Of a DNA stretch of 5,425 nucleotides, positions 1 through 5,425 are shown piece after piece. Both the position numbers and the translations under genes were made by a program. The DNA is taken from NCBI GenBank assembly GCA_025359585.1, contig JANYFX010000635.1, positions 1 through 5,425 on the forward strand. Direction: 5' to 3'. The stretch comes from Rhizobacter sp. Lineage in GTDB: Bacteria > Pseudomonadota > Gammaproteobacteria > Burkholderiales > Burkholderiaceae_C. Every line of letters begins with the position of its first letter. Position 1 is the first letter of the stretch. The notes below the pieces were generated by a model that was given only the letters and a program-made list of their open reading frames with translations, was not told where the DNA came from and did not search any database.

Positions 1-234
1 ATGCGCGGCCCCGGCCCGGGTGGCCGGCCGCGGGGCGAAGGCCCACGCGGCCCGCGCGGCGGCCTGCCGACCGAAGTGCTGTGGCTGGGCGCCGAAGCGG
101 TGCACCACGAACAGCGCGCACAGGTGGCTCAGCACCAGCGCCACCCACATCAGCAGGAACAGGCGCTTGAAGAGCGTGTCGGCCCACCAGCGTTTCTTGA
201 CCGGCTCAGGTTTTGGGGTCGGCATCGAAGACAT
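1..234 (-). CDS. Sensor histidine kinase, N-terminal fragment (runs off left edge)
   Basis: This is the first 78 codons of a gene read leftward that is still open at base 1. It begins MSSMPTPKPEPVKKRWW, a short basic cytoplasmic tail, followed by one clear membrane segment at about residues 25-44 (LFLLMWVALVLSHLCALFVV) and then HRFGAQ and an Ala/Arg-rich stretch that would begin the periplasmic sensor region. No HAMP, DHp or ATPase domain is visible because the gene is cut, so the kinase call rests on the membrane topology and on its position. It starts inside the 3' end of the response regulator gene, overlapping by 29 bp, which is typical of translationally coupled regulator-kinase pairs. 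The ATG at 234 has a good ribosome site, GAGGTG at 241-246 with 6-nt spacing. A second in-frame ATG at 225 lacks this spacing. The partner kinase of an OmpR-type regulator is the natural reading; another membrane protein cannot be excluded. Confidence 0.72.
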   Translation of the reverse strand, partial: MSSMPTPKPEPVKKRWWADTLFKRLFLLMWVALVLSHLCALFVVHRFGAQPQHFGRQAAARAAWAFAPRPATRAGAAH

Positions 235-934
235 AACCTTCACCTCGCACGGTGCGTATGACCGCAGCGGCGTCGCCCAGCTTCTGCCGCAGGCGCGAGA
301 CGGCCAGGTCCACGGCGCGGTCGGTCACGTCGGCGCCCGGGCGGTGCGAAAGATCGAGCAGGCGCTCGCGGCTGAGCACACGGCGCGGGTTGTCGGCAAA
401 GGCCGAGAGCAGCCTGAACTCGGCGCTCGACAAGGCCACCACCACGTTCTGCGGCGAGGTGAGCTGGCGGCCGAGGCGGTCGAAGACCCAGCCCTCGAAG
501 CGCTGCACCTGCGCTTTCTCACCGGCTGGCACCGCGCGTGCCGTGCCGCTGCGCCGCAGCACCGCGTTGATGCGCGCCACCAGCTCGCGCGGCTCGAAGG
601 GTTTGGGCAGGTAGTCGTCGGCGCCGAGTTCGAGCCCGACGATGCGGCTTGCCGGGTCGCCCTGCGCGGTGAGCATGATGACCGGCAGGGTCGAGGTATC
701 GCGCACCCAGCGGCACAGGTCGAGGCCGTGGGTGTCGGGCAGCATCAGGTCGAGCAGCAGCACGTCGAACGGGTCGGCCGAACCGGGCAGGCCGCTCCGC
801 AGCGTGCGGCGCAGGCCGGCGCCGTCGGCCACGGCGGTCACGCGCATGCCGTAGCGTTGCAGGTAGTCGGAGACGAGCGTGCGCAGCTCGGCGTCGTCGT
901 CGACGATCAGGGCATGGACCATGGGGCGCATCAT
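206..934 (-). CDS. OmpR/PhoB-family two-component response regulator
   Basis: This 242-residue DNA-binding response regulator has the usual length for its family. The receiver domain covers about residues 6-127: acidic pocket DDD at 12-14, phospho-acceptor Asp62 in LLLDLMLPD, Thr89 in IMLTA, and Lys111 in LPKPF. The C-terminal winged helix-turn-helix covers about 143-238, with the LSSAEFRLL helix at 168-176, a recognition helix around 203-219 (VTDRAVDLAVSRLRQKL) and the typical ending TVRGEGYVF at 228-236. All residues needed for phosphorylation are present, so it looks functional. It should be phosphorylated by the membrane kinase whose gene overlaps its 3' end. The start at 934 has only a weak purine-rich ribosome site (AAAGAAG, 942-948, 7-nt spacing); an in-frame ATG at 931 is nearly equivalent, and the ATG at 922 has no ribosome site. 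It lies 48 bp after ureF on the same strand. The regulon cannot be told from the sequence, and I assign no gene symbol because OmpR-type paralogues are numerous. Confidence 0.93.
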   Translation of the reverse strand: MMRPMVHALIVDDDAELRTLVSDYLQRYGMRVTAVADGAGLRRTLRSGLPGSADPFDVLLLDLMLPDTHGLDLCRWVRDTSTLPVIMLTAQGDPASRIVGLELGADDYLPKPFEPRELVARINAVLRRSGTARAVPAGEKAQVQRFEGWVFDRLGRQLTSPQNVVVALSSAEFRLLSAFADNPRRVLSRERLLDLSHRPGADVTDRAVDLAVSRLRQKLGDAAAVIRTVRGEGYVFDADPKT

Positions 935-982
935 GCCGTGGCTTCTTTGCGGCTTTGTTGCCGGTTTGTGTTCAGCGCGACT
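935..982 (-). other. 48-bp gap between ureF and the response regulator gene
   Basis: No gene fits here. Read on the minus strand, the only self-complementary element is a 4-bp stem (CGGC/GCCG around AACAAA) with no T-run after it, so I see no Rho-independent terminator. The gap holds the weak purine-rich ribosome site of the regulator gene (942-948). I do not see a convincing sigma70 promoter, so the regulator may be read from ureEF transcription or from a promoter inside ureF. Both are inferences. Confidence 0.5.
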
Positions 983-1693
983 TCACGAACGGAACAGGCG
1001 TGAGTACTGCGTTTCGTGCTGCGCCGAAAGAATCGCCAGCATCGGCGTGAAGGCCTGGCGTTCGCTGTCCATCAACCGCATGGCGTGGTCGACGGCGTCG
1101 GGGATCTGCGCGCTGAGTGCCGCCAGCACCCGCTGCCCGGCGTTCTGCCCGAGCGGCACGGCCTTGAGCGCGGCCTGCACCATGTTCTCGGCCCAGCCGA
1201 AGGCGAAGCTCAGCAAGGCCTCGCGCAGCGGCGCGCCGGTCTGCGCGGCGGCGAGTGCGAACGCGACCGGCCAGGTGGGCGCGGGCTTCAGCGCGCCGAG
1301 CTGTGCGATGCGCTCGTCGGCCACGCCGCGGTTCTTCAGCCACTCGACCATCGAGCGGCCCATCTGTTCGGTCTGCTGCCGAACCTCGCTCGTTTCACGC
1401 GTGGTCGTGACCCAGGCGTTGAGCTCGGTGACCGCGCCGAGGTCGTTGCGCCGCCACGCCTTGAAGGCCTGGCTCACGACGGCGATGTCGCTGCGCGCGA
1501 GGCTCAGGCGGAGTTGATCGAGCAACCAGGCTGCTGCCGTTTGTTCATTCGACACGAGACCCGATTCAACCGCCGATTCCAGTCCTTCGGAGTAGCTGAA
1601 CCCCCCCACCGGCAAGGCCGGCGAAGCCAGCCACATCAGCTGCAGCAGCGCGGCGGCGGGGGGCGGTGCGGAAGCCGGGCGCACGCGTGGCAC
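983..1693 (-). CDS. ureF: Urease accessory protein UreF
   Basis: UreF joins UreD (UreH) and UreG on apo-urease in the cytoplasm and acts in GTP-dependent nickel insertion into the active site. The family signature is clear: LLQLMWLASPALPVGGFSYS, then EGLE, at about residues 16-39. The central helices include FGWAENMVQAALKAVPLGQ, with PLGQ at 180-183, and the ending HETQYSRLFRS matches intact UreF C-termini. I chose the GTG at 1691-1693, giving 236 residues, because GAGAAG (1703-1708) lies 9 nt upstream and overlaps the ureE stop codon, suggesting coupling. The open frame extends up to 1846 only as a Thr/Arg-rich shadow of the UreE His-tail codons. An ATG at 1741 (252 residues) is possible but has no ribosome site, and the ATG at 1636 would remove conserved residues. 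Upstream is ureE (13-bp gap). No ureG follows, which is unusual. Confidence 0.93.
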   Translation of the reverse strand: MPRVRPASAPPPAAALLQLMWLASPALPVGGFSYSEGLESAVESGLVSNEQTAAAWLLDQLRLSLARSDIAVVSQAFKAWRRNDLGAVTELNAWVTTTRETSEVRQQTEQMGRSMVEWLKNRGVADERIAQLGALKPAPTWPVAFALAAAQTGAPLREALLSFAFGWAENMVQAALKAVPLGQNAGQRVLAALSAQIPDAVDHAMRLMDSERQAFTPMLAILSAQHETQYSRLFRS

Positions 1694-1706
1694 GCGGCGC
1701 CGCTTC

Positions 1707-2291
1707 TCAGTGCGCGTGGCCTTTGCCGTGCGCGTGGTCATGGGAATGGTCGTGGTGATCGTGGACGTGATCGTGCTTGGCCTTTTCCGCGTGCGCGTGG
1801 CCGTGGTCGTGGTCGGCGTGCGAATGCGCCGAACCGCCTGCCGCATAAGCCCCGCTCTCGGGTTCGAACGCGGCCTGCGCTTCCGTCACGATCAGGTGCA
1901 TCTGGCGCAGCATGTCGGCGAGCACGTGGTCGGGTTCGAGCTGCAGGTGATCGGCCTTCAGCTCGAGCTGAACGTGCCGGTTGCCCAGGTGGTAGGCCGC
2001 GCGCAACAGGTCGAAGGGCGCACCGTGTTCGCTGCAGTGTTTCACCACCAGCACCGGCTGCAGCGCGGCGTGCACGAGGACCAGCGAGCCGTCTTCGGCC
2101 ACCAGCACGTCGCCGCCGCGCACGACCGTGCCGCGCGGCAGGAAGACACCGAGCGCGCGGCCCTGCGAGTCGGTCGCATCGAAACGGCTCTTCTGCCGCA
2201 CGTCCCAGTCGAGCTCGACGCTCGCGGCGCGTTTGACGAGGGCGGGCGCAAGGCCGCAGCCGCCGGGAATGAGTTTGTTGATGGTCAGCAT
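1707..2291 (-). CDS. ureE: Urease accessory protein UreE, nickel metallochaperone with His-rich tail
   Basis: UreE is a dimeric cytoplasmic chaperone that delivers Ni(II) for urease maturation. The 194-residue product begins MLTINKLIPGG, the common start of betaproteobacterial UreE. An N-terminal peptide-binding domain spans about residues 1-75 (ELDWDVRQKSRFDATDSQGR, FLPRGTVVRGGD). A metal-binding domain spans about 80-145 with AYHLGNRHVQ; His101 and His106 should correspond to the conserved metal-site histidines (His91 and His96 in Klebsiella UreE, from memory). The tail at 156-194 holds 17 histidines in 39 residues, mostly as DH, HDH and HAH units, a probable nickel store. The start at 2291 is chosen from homology. 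No good ribosome site precedes it (an A/C/G/T-mixed GACACTGTGCGC), so translation may be weak or leaderless. The open frame runs up to 2450, but that extension is not UreE-like and would fill the whole divergent promoter region. ureF follows after 13 bp. Confidence 0.95.
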   Translation of the reverse strand: MLTINKLIPGGCGLAPALVKRAASVELDWDVRQKSRFDATDSQGRALGVFLPRGTVVRGGDVLVAEDGSLVLVHAALQPVLVVKHCSEHGAPFDLLRAAYHLGNRHVQLELKADHLQLEPDHVLADMLRQMHLIVTEAQAAFEPESGAYAAGGSAHSHADHDHGHAHAEKAKHDHVHDHHDHSHDHAHGKGHAH

Positions 2292-2310
2292 GCGCACAGT
2301 GTCGCAGCAA

Positions 2311-2367
2311 ATCGGCTTCGCTCCATCACGTCGGCCGGGCCTGCGCTTTCGCTTCGGGCGAGCCGAT
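2311..2367 (-). repeat. Imperfect inverted repeat in the ureE leader or promoter
   Basis: ATCGGCTTCGC at 2311-2321 is complementary to GCGAGCCGAT at 2358-2367, ten pairs with one bulged base, enclosing about 36 bases that contain smaller complementary pieces (CGGCC/GGCCG-type and a GCGAAAGC mini-hairpin on the minus strand). If transcribed with ureE, it would fold 20-76 nt upstream of the ureE start codon. It resembles no riboswitch family I can recognise and has no T-run, so it is not a standard terminator. GC-rich DNA produces such pairings by chance. Confidence 0.25.
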
Positions 2368-2387
2368 GTCACCCCCATGTCACCCCC
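2366..2387. promoter_or_regulatory. Tandem 11-bp direct repeat, PhoB/OmpR-box-like operator candidate
   Basis: Two perfect, abutting copies of ATGTCACCCCC occupy 2366-2376 and 2377-2387. The TGTCA cores are spaced exactly 11 bp apart, one helical turn. The known PhoB box is two CTGTCA direct repeats at the same 11-bp period, and OmpR-family regulators generally bind head-to-tail dimers on such repeats. The spacer here is C-rich rather than AT-rich, which departs from the enterobacterial PhoB box. An inverted half-site GTGAC follows at 2394-2398. The element lies about 60 bp upstream of the SBBP gene start and about 75 bp upstream of the ureE start, so it could serve either. The binding protein is inferred and could be PhoB, the regulator encoded at 206-934, or something else. 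Confidence 0.4.
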
Positions 2388-2438
2388 CGGCGCGTGACGC
2401 AGCGGGGCTTCGAACGTACTGTGCAGCTCGCAGGCAAC

Positions 2439-2443
2439 AGGAG
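2439..2443 (+). promoter_or_regulatory. Ribosome binding site of the SBBP-repeat gene
   Basis: AGGAG lies 5 nt before the ATG at 2449, a near-consensus site at good spacing. It fixes the start of the large plus-strand gene, which matters because the protein's N-terminal membrane segment depends on this start. Confidence 0.8.
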
Positions 2444-2448
2444 CTGGC

Positions 2449-5425
2449 ATGAACGAAGAGCAGGGTACTCAGGGCGGTCGGGTCACTTCAGCTTCGGGCC
2501 GCGTTGTCCGGGCCTGGGCCGCCGCGGCCGTGGTTGCCGCCGCCGTGATCGCGGCGCTGCTGTGGCGTCCGACACCGTTCGCCCCGCTGGCCGAGCCGAG
2601 CCCGAGCGGCATCGCGGCTGCGCCTCGAACAGACGCTCCCGCGCCTGCGCCGGCCCGTGCGCCGACCATGCCGCAGCGCGCGCAGATGCCGGTGCAGTTC
2701 GAACCCAACGTCGGCCAGGCCGGCAGCGCGGTGCGGTACGTGGCACGCGCCCCCGGCCTGCACGCCGAGGTCCTCGACGACGGCCTCACGCTGACCCGCG
2801 AGCGGGCGCAAGGCGCGGCCGTGCAACCGGTCAGGCTGAGCTTCGTGGGCGCGCGCCGCAGTGCCGGGATCGAGCCGCGTGAGGCCAGCGCCGCGCGCAG
2901 CCACTACCTGCAAGGCAGCGACCCGACGCGCTGGCTGCGCGACGTGCCGGTGTACGGGCAACTGCGCCAAAGTGCGGTCTATCCTGGCGTCGACCTCGTC
3001 TACTACAGCCGGGCTGGCGAGCTCGAGTACGACCTGGTGGTGCAACCCGGCGCCGACCCGTCGCGCATCCGCATGCGTGTGAAGGGCGCGCACAAGCCGC
3101 AACTCGCGGCCTCCGGCGACTTGCTGCTCGACGGCCCCGAGGGCGCGCTGCGCCTGCACCGCCCGGTCGCCTACCAGAACGTCGATGGCCAGCGCAAGGC
3201 GATCGATGGTCGCTACGTGATGCTGGCGGCCAACGAAGTCGGCTTCGAGCTGCCGGCCTATGACCGCACACGCCCGCTGATCATCGACCCGACCTTCAAG
3301 CTGCTGTACTCGACCTACCTGACCGGCTTTCACGACGACCGCGTCGGTGGTCTGGCGCTCGACGCGCAAGGCAACGCCTACGTCGTCGGCCAGAGCAACT
3401 CCGACGACTTCGTGGTCTCGGCCAATGCCGTGCAAAGCGACAAGTCGACGACAGGTCTGCAATACAACGTCGTCGTCACCAAGTTCGACGCCTCGGGCAA
3501 CCTGATCTACTCGACCTACCTCGGTGGCACCACCAGCGATGTCGGTGCCGCGATCGCGGTCGATGCCGCAGGCAACGCCTACATCACCGGCAACACCAGC
3601 TCACGCGACTTTCCGGTCACGGCCGGCGCCTACCAGCCCACCTTCAAGGGCTCGCCGAGCGCCTACCTCGCGATCCTGTCGCCCGACGGATCGGCACTCC
3701 GTTATTCCAGCTACTACGGCGGCAGCGGCAGCGCGCAGGCGACTTCGATCGCGCTCGACGCGAGTGGCGCGCCGGTGATCTCCGGCAGCGCCGGCCCGGG
3801 CCTGCCCACCACCGCCGGCGCCTACAAGACCACGCTGGCCGGTGGCAGCGCCGCCTTCGTGGCGCGGTTCAGCCCGCTGGCCGGCGGCGCGCCGCAACTG
3901 GTGGCGGCCAGCTACTACGGGGTCGACAACCCGCAGGCCAACAGCTCGGGCCTGGGCAACAACGCCTATTCGATGGCGCTCGACGCCAGCGGTGCGCCCT
4001 GGTTCACCGGCCAGGCCTTCACCACCAACCTGCCGCTCACCACGGCAGCCCTGCAAGCGGCGCCAAGCGCCATGTCGAACGGCTGCGCAGCCGGCCCGGC
4101 GCCCTTGAACAGCTTCGCCTACCTGGCCAAGCTGAGCGCCGATCTCGGCTCGCTGGCCTATGCCTCGTACCTGAGCGGCCGGACCGAGCCGACGGGTGGC
4201 ACCGCGTGCTCGGAGTTCGGGCGCGCGATCAAGCTCGACGCGGCCGGCAACGTCTACATTGCCGGTGGCACCGGGTCGGACAAGATCCCGACCACGGCCG
4301 GTGCCGTGCAGGCGAGCACGCCGGCGGGAAGTGGCTTCTCGAGCTATGTCAGCTTCCTGGCCAAGCTCAAGCCCGACGGCAGCGCGCTGCTCTGGAGCAC
4401 CTACTTCGGCGGCAATGTCGGCCAGACCTTTCTCGCCGCCCTCGCGCTCGACCCCGGCAACAACGCGCTGTGGGCAATCGGCGTGACCGGTGGCGGCAGC
4501 AACTACCCGATCAGCAGCGACGCCTTGCAGAAAGTGCACGGCGGCGCCGGCAGCGACGTCGGCATCGCGCAGTTCGACACCACCAGCGGCGCGCTCAGGT
4601 ACTCGAGCTTTCACGGCGGCAACGCTGCCGAAGACGGCACCGCCATCGGCGTGGACACCGGCGGCAATCTTTTCATCGCAGGCCAGACCACGTCGACCAA
4701 CTTTCCGCTCACGGCCAACGCCTACGAGCGCAGCTTCAGGCCCGACTTCTTCGGTGGCGCCGACTGGTTCTTCAGCGTGCTCGGCTCGGGCACCATCGGC
4801 CAGGTGCGGCCTGCGGTGGGTGGCAACGCTGGCGACATAACGCTGATGGTGCGCGGCGCGGGCTTCCAGCCCGACGCGGTGTGCGCGCTCGAATCCGCGG
4901 CGGCGCCGCTGCTGTCGAGCTCGGTGGCGCTGGCCGCCGACGGCACCGGCATCGAGTGCAGCTTCCCACTGGCCGGCGCGGCGCCGGGCAGCTACGACCT
5001 GGCGATCCGCAACCCCGACGGCACGCGGATCGCGCGCACCGGCGCCTTCACGGTTCAGGCCGACAGCGGCGGGTCGAACCTGAATGTCGAGGTGCTGGGG
5101 CGCGCCATCGTGCGCTCCGGCGTGCCTTCGAGCAACAGCGTGGTCGTCACCAACACCGGCACCGCCGACGCCTACGGCGTCACGCTGATCGTGCGCTTCT
5201 CGGCCGGGTTGCGGCCGATCGACGCCACCAAGGTCGACCCCTTCGGCTTGAACCTGCTGGTTCCGCCCTCGCGCGCCTCGGATCCCGGCGCCGACTACTC
5301 GCAGGAGCCGATCGTGATCGCCAGCGACGACCCGGGCATCAGCTCGGTGCCGCTGTTCATCCCGGTGCTTCCGGCCGGGCGCACGCTGAGCCTGCCGTTC
5401 GCACTGGTGGCGCCGGTCGACTCCG
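2449..5425 (+). CDS. Large SBBP beta-propeller repeat protein, exported or membrane-anchored (3' end outside window)
   Basis: The reading frame is open for 992 codons and continues past the right edge. Order of parts: a short polar N-terminus; one hydrophobic segment at about residues 22-39 after RVVR, a signal peptide or signal anchor; an Ala/Pro-rich linker to about 80; a DUF7948-like domain at about 82-283 with the hallmarks FEPNVGQA (84-91), YPGVDLVYY (178-186), LEYD (192-195) and IIDP (278-281); seven SBBP repeats at about 285-782; a TIG/IPT-like Ig domain at about 784-869; and a CARDB/DUF11-like Ig domain from about 877 (VVVTNTGTADAYGVTL). SBBP proteins are usually extracytoplasmic and mostly uncharacterised; adhesion or binding of a surface ligand is plausible but not shown. 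No catalytic motif is visible. It is divergent from ureE and has no functional link to urease that I can see. Length, domain order and a good ribosome site make it a real gene; the C-terminal function is unknown. Confidence 0.93.
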   Translation, partial: MNEEQGTQGGRVTSASGRVVRAWAAAAVVAAAVIAALLWRPTPFAPLAEPSPSGIAAAPRTDAPAPAPARAPTMPQRAQMPVQFEPNVGQAGSAVRYVARAPGLHAEVLDDGLTLTRERAQGAAVQPVRLSFVGARRSAGIEPREASAARSHYLQGSDPTRWLRDVPVYGQLRQSAVYPGVDLVYYSRAGELEYDLVVQPGADPSRIRMRVKGAHKPQLAASGDLLLDGPEGALRLHRPVAYQNVDGQRKAIDGRYVMLAANEVGFELPAYDRTRPLIIDPTFKLLYSTYLTGFHDDRVGGLALDAQGNAYVVGQSNSDDFVVSANAVQSDKSTTGLQYNVVVTKFDASGNLIYSTYLGGTTSDVGAAIAVDAAGNAYITGNTSSRDFPVTAGAYQPTFKGSPSAYLAILSPDGSALRYSSYYGGSGSAQATSIALDASGAPVISGSAGPGLPTTAGAYKTTLAGGSAAFVARFSPLAGGAPQLVAASYYGVDNPQANSSGLGNNAYSMALDASGAPWFTGQAFTTNLPLTTAALQAAPSAMSNGCAAGPAPLNSFAYLAKLSADLGSLAYASYLSGRTEPTGGTACSEFGRAIKLDAAGNVYIAGGTGSDKIPTTAGAVQASTPAGSGFSSYVSFLAKLKPDGSALLWSTYFGGNVGQTFLAALALDPGNNALWAIGVTGGGSNYPISSDALQKVHGGAGSDVGIAQFDTTSGALRYSSFHGGNAAEDGTAIGVDTGGNLFIAGQTTSTNFPLTANAYERSFRPDFFGGADWFFSVLGSGTIGQVRPAVGGNAGDITLMVRGAGFQPDAVCALESAAAPLLSSSVALAADGTGIECSFPLAGAAPGSYDLAIRNPDGTRIARTGAFTVQADSGGSNLNVEVLGRAIVRSGVPSSNSVVVTNTGTADAYGVTLIVRFSAGLRPIDATKVDPFGLNLLVPPSRASDPGADYSQEPIVIASDDPGISSVPLFIPVLPAGRTLSLPFALVAPVDS
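3301..4794 (+). repeat. Seven SBBP protein repeats forming a probable seven-bladed propeller
   Basis: The motif YSTYLGG (variants YSTYLTG, YSSYYGG, AASYYGV, YASYLSG, WSTYFGG, YSSFHGG) recurs at residues 287, 354, 419, 486, 571, 649 and 718 of the large plus-strand protein. Each copy is followed by an AxDxxGNxYxxG strand, a dFPxTxxAYQ loop and an AxLAKL-DGS strand. Spacing is 65-85 residues; blades 4 and 5 are longest through inserted loops. The last copy ends in a final FFSVLG strand, so the set appears complete. The DNA copies are well diverged, which argues for an old expansion rather than recent duplication. Confidence 0.85.

Larger units (their letters stand above)
2292..2448. promoter_or_regulatory. 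Divergent intergenic region between ureE and the SBBP-repeat gene
   Basis: Both flanking genes start outward from this 157-bp stretch, so it must hold the promoters of both unless the starts are misplaced. It contains an 11-bp tandem direct repeat near the middle, an imperfect inverted repeat on the ureE side, and a strong ribosome site at the right end. A weak plus-strand sigma70-like pair, GTGACG (2394-2399) and TACTGT (2416-2421) with 16-bp spacing, is poor (4/6 and 3/6 matches to consensus), so I do not assign promoter coordinates. Its base composition looks like that of the flanking genes. Confidence 0.6.

Noticed and set aside
935..982. Rho-independent terminator after ureF
   Set aside because: Only a 4-bp stem is present and no T-run follows.
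1710..1830. Short DNA repeats (GTGGTCGTGGTC-like) suggestive of a repeat array
   Set aside because: They are the codons of the UreE His/Asp tail (CAC, CAT and GAC runs read in reverse), not an independent DNA repeat or CRISPR array.
1694..1846. Upstream extension of ureF to an ATG at 1846
   Set aside because: The added residues are a Thr/Arg shadow of the UreE His-tail codons in another frame, with no UreF similarity; the GTG at 1693 has a ribosome site and gives the normal length.
2394..2421. Sigma70 promoter for the SBBP gene (GTGACG, 16 bp, TACTGT)
   Set aside because: Only 4/6 and 3/6 consensus matches; such pairs are expected by chance, so it is not listed as a promoter.
2292..2450. 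Upstream extension of ureE to an ATG at 2450
   Set aside because: It adds 53 residues unlike UreE, would fill the entire divergent intergenic region and overlap the start of the plus-strand gene; MLTINKLIP is the family start.
20..2882. Long plus-strand open frames opposite the kinase, regulator, ureF and ureE
   Set aside because: Low-complexity Arg/Ala/His-rich translations with no recognisable motif, opposite well-supported genes.
2488..4614. Long minus-strand open frames (324 and 337 codons) opposite the SBBP gene
   Set aside because: They are antisense shadows caused by GC-rich codon bias; the plus strand carries clear domain motifs across the same span.

Overview
The window is GC-rich DNA with dense coding, strong third-position GC bias and long open shadow frames. 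Together with Burkholderiales-style UreE and UreF sequences, this suggests a betaproteobacterium of the Burkholderiales (Rubrivivax/Rhizobacter/Methylibium-like). That placement is an inference from memory, not from a search.

Layout: two divergent transcription units share a 157-bp intergenic region (2292-2448). The minus-strand unit reads leftward: ureE (nickel metallochaperone with a His-rich tail), ureF (urease activation factor), a 48-bp gap, an OmpR/PhoB-family response regulator, and the first 78 codons of a membrane sensor histidine kinase that runs off the left edge. The plus-strand unit is one very large gene (start 2449, still open at 5425, at least 992 residues). It encodes an N-terminally anchored or exported protein with a DUF7948-like N-terminal domain, seven SBBP beta-propeller repeats, a TIG/IPT-like Ig domain and a CARDB/DUF11-like Ig domain.

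How the genes may work together: UreE and UreF help load nickel into urease, but no urease structural gene (ureABC), ureD or ureG is in the window. ureE is preceded by a divergent gene and ureF is followed by a regulator gene, so the pair is separated from its usual partners, at least locally. The regulator and kinase are an overlapping two-component pair. The 48-bp gap after ureF has no convincing terminator, so read-through from ureEF into the two-component genes is possible. The divergent intergenic region holds a perfect 11-bp tandem direct repeat (TGTCAC repeated at one helical turn) whose geometry resembles a PhoB/OmpR-type binding box. This is the most interesting non-coding signal here.

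Nothing in the window amounts to a clearly new system. The best leads are the isolated ureEF pair beside a two-component system, the direct-repeat operator candidate, and the large seven-bladed secreted or anchored propeller whose C-terminus lies outside the window.
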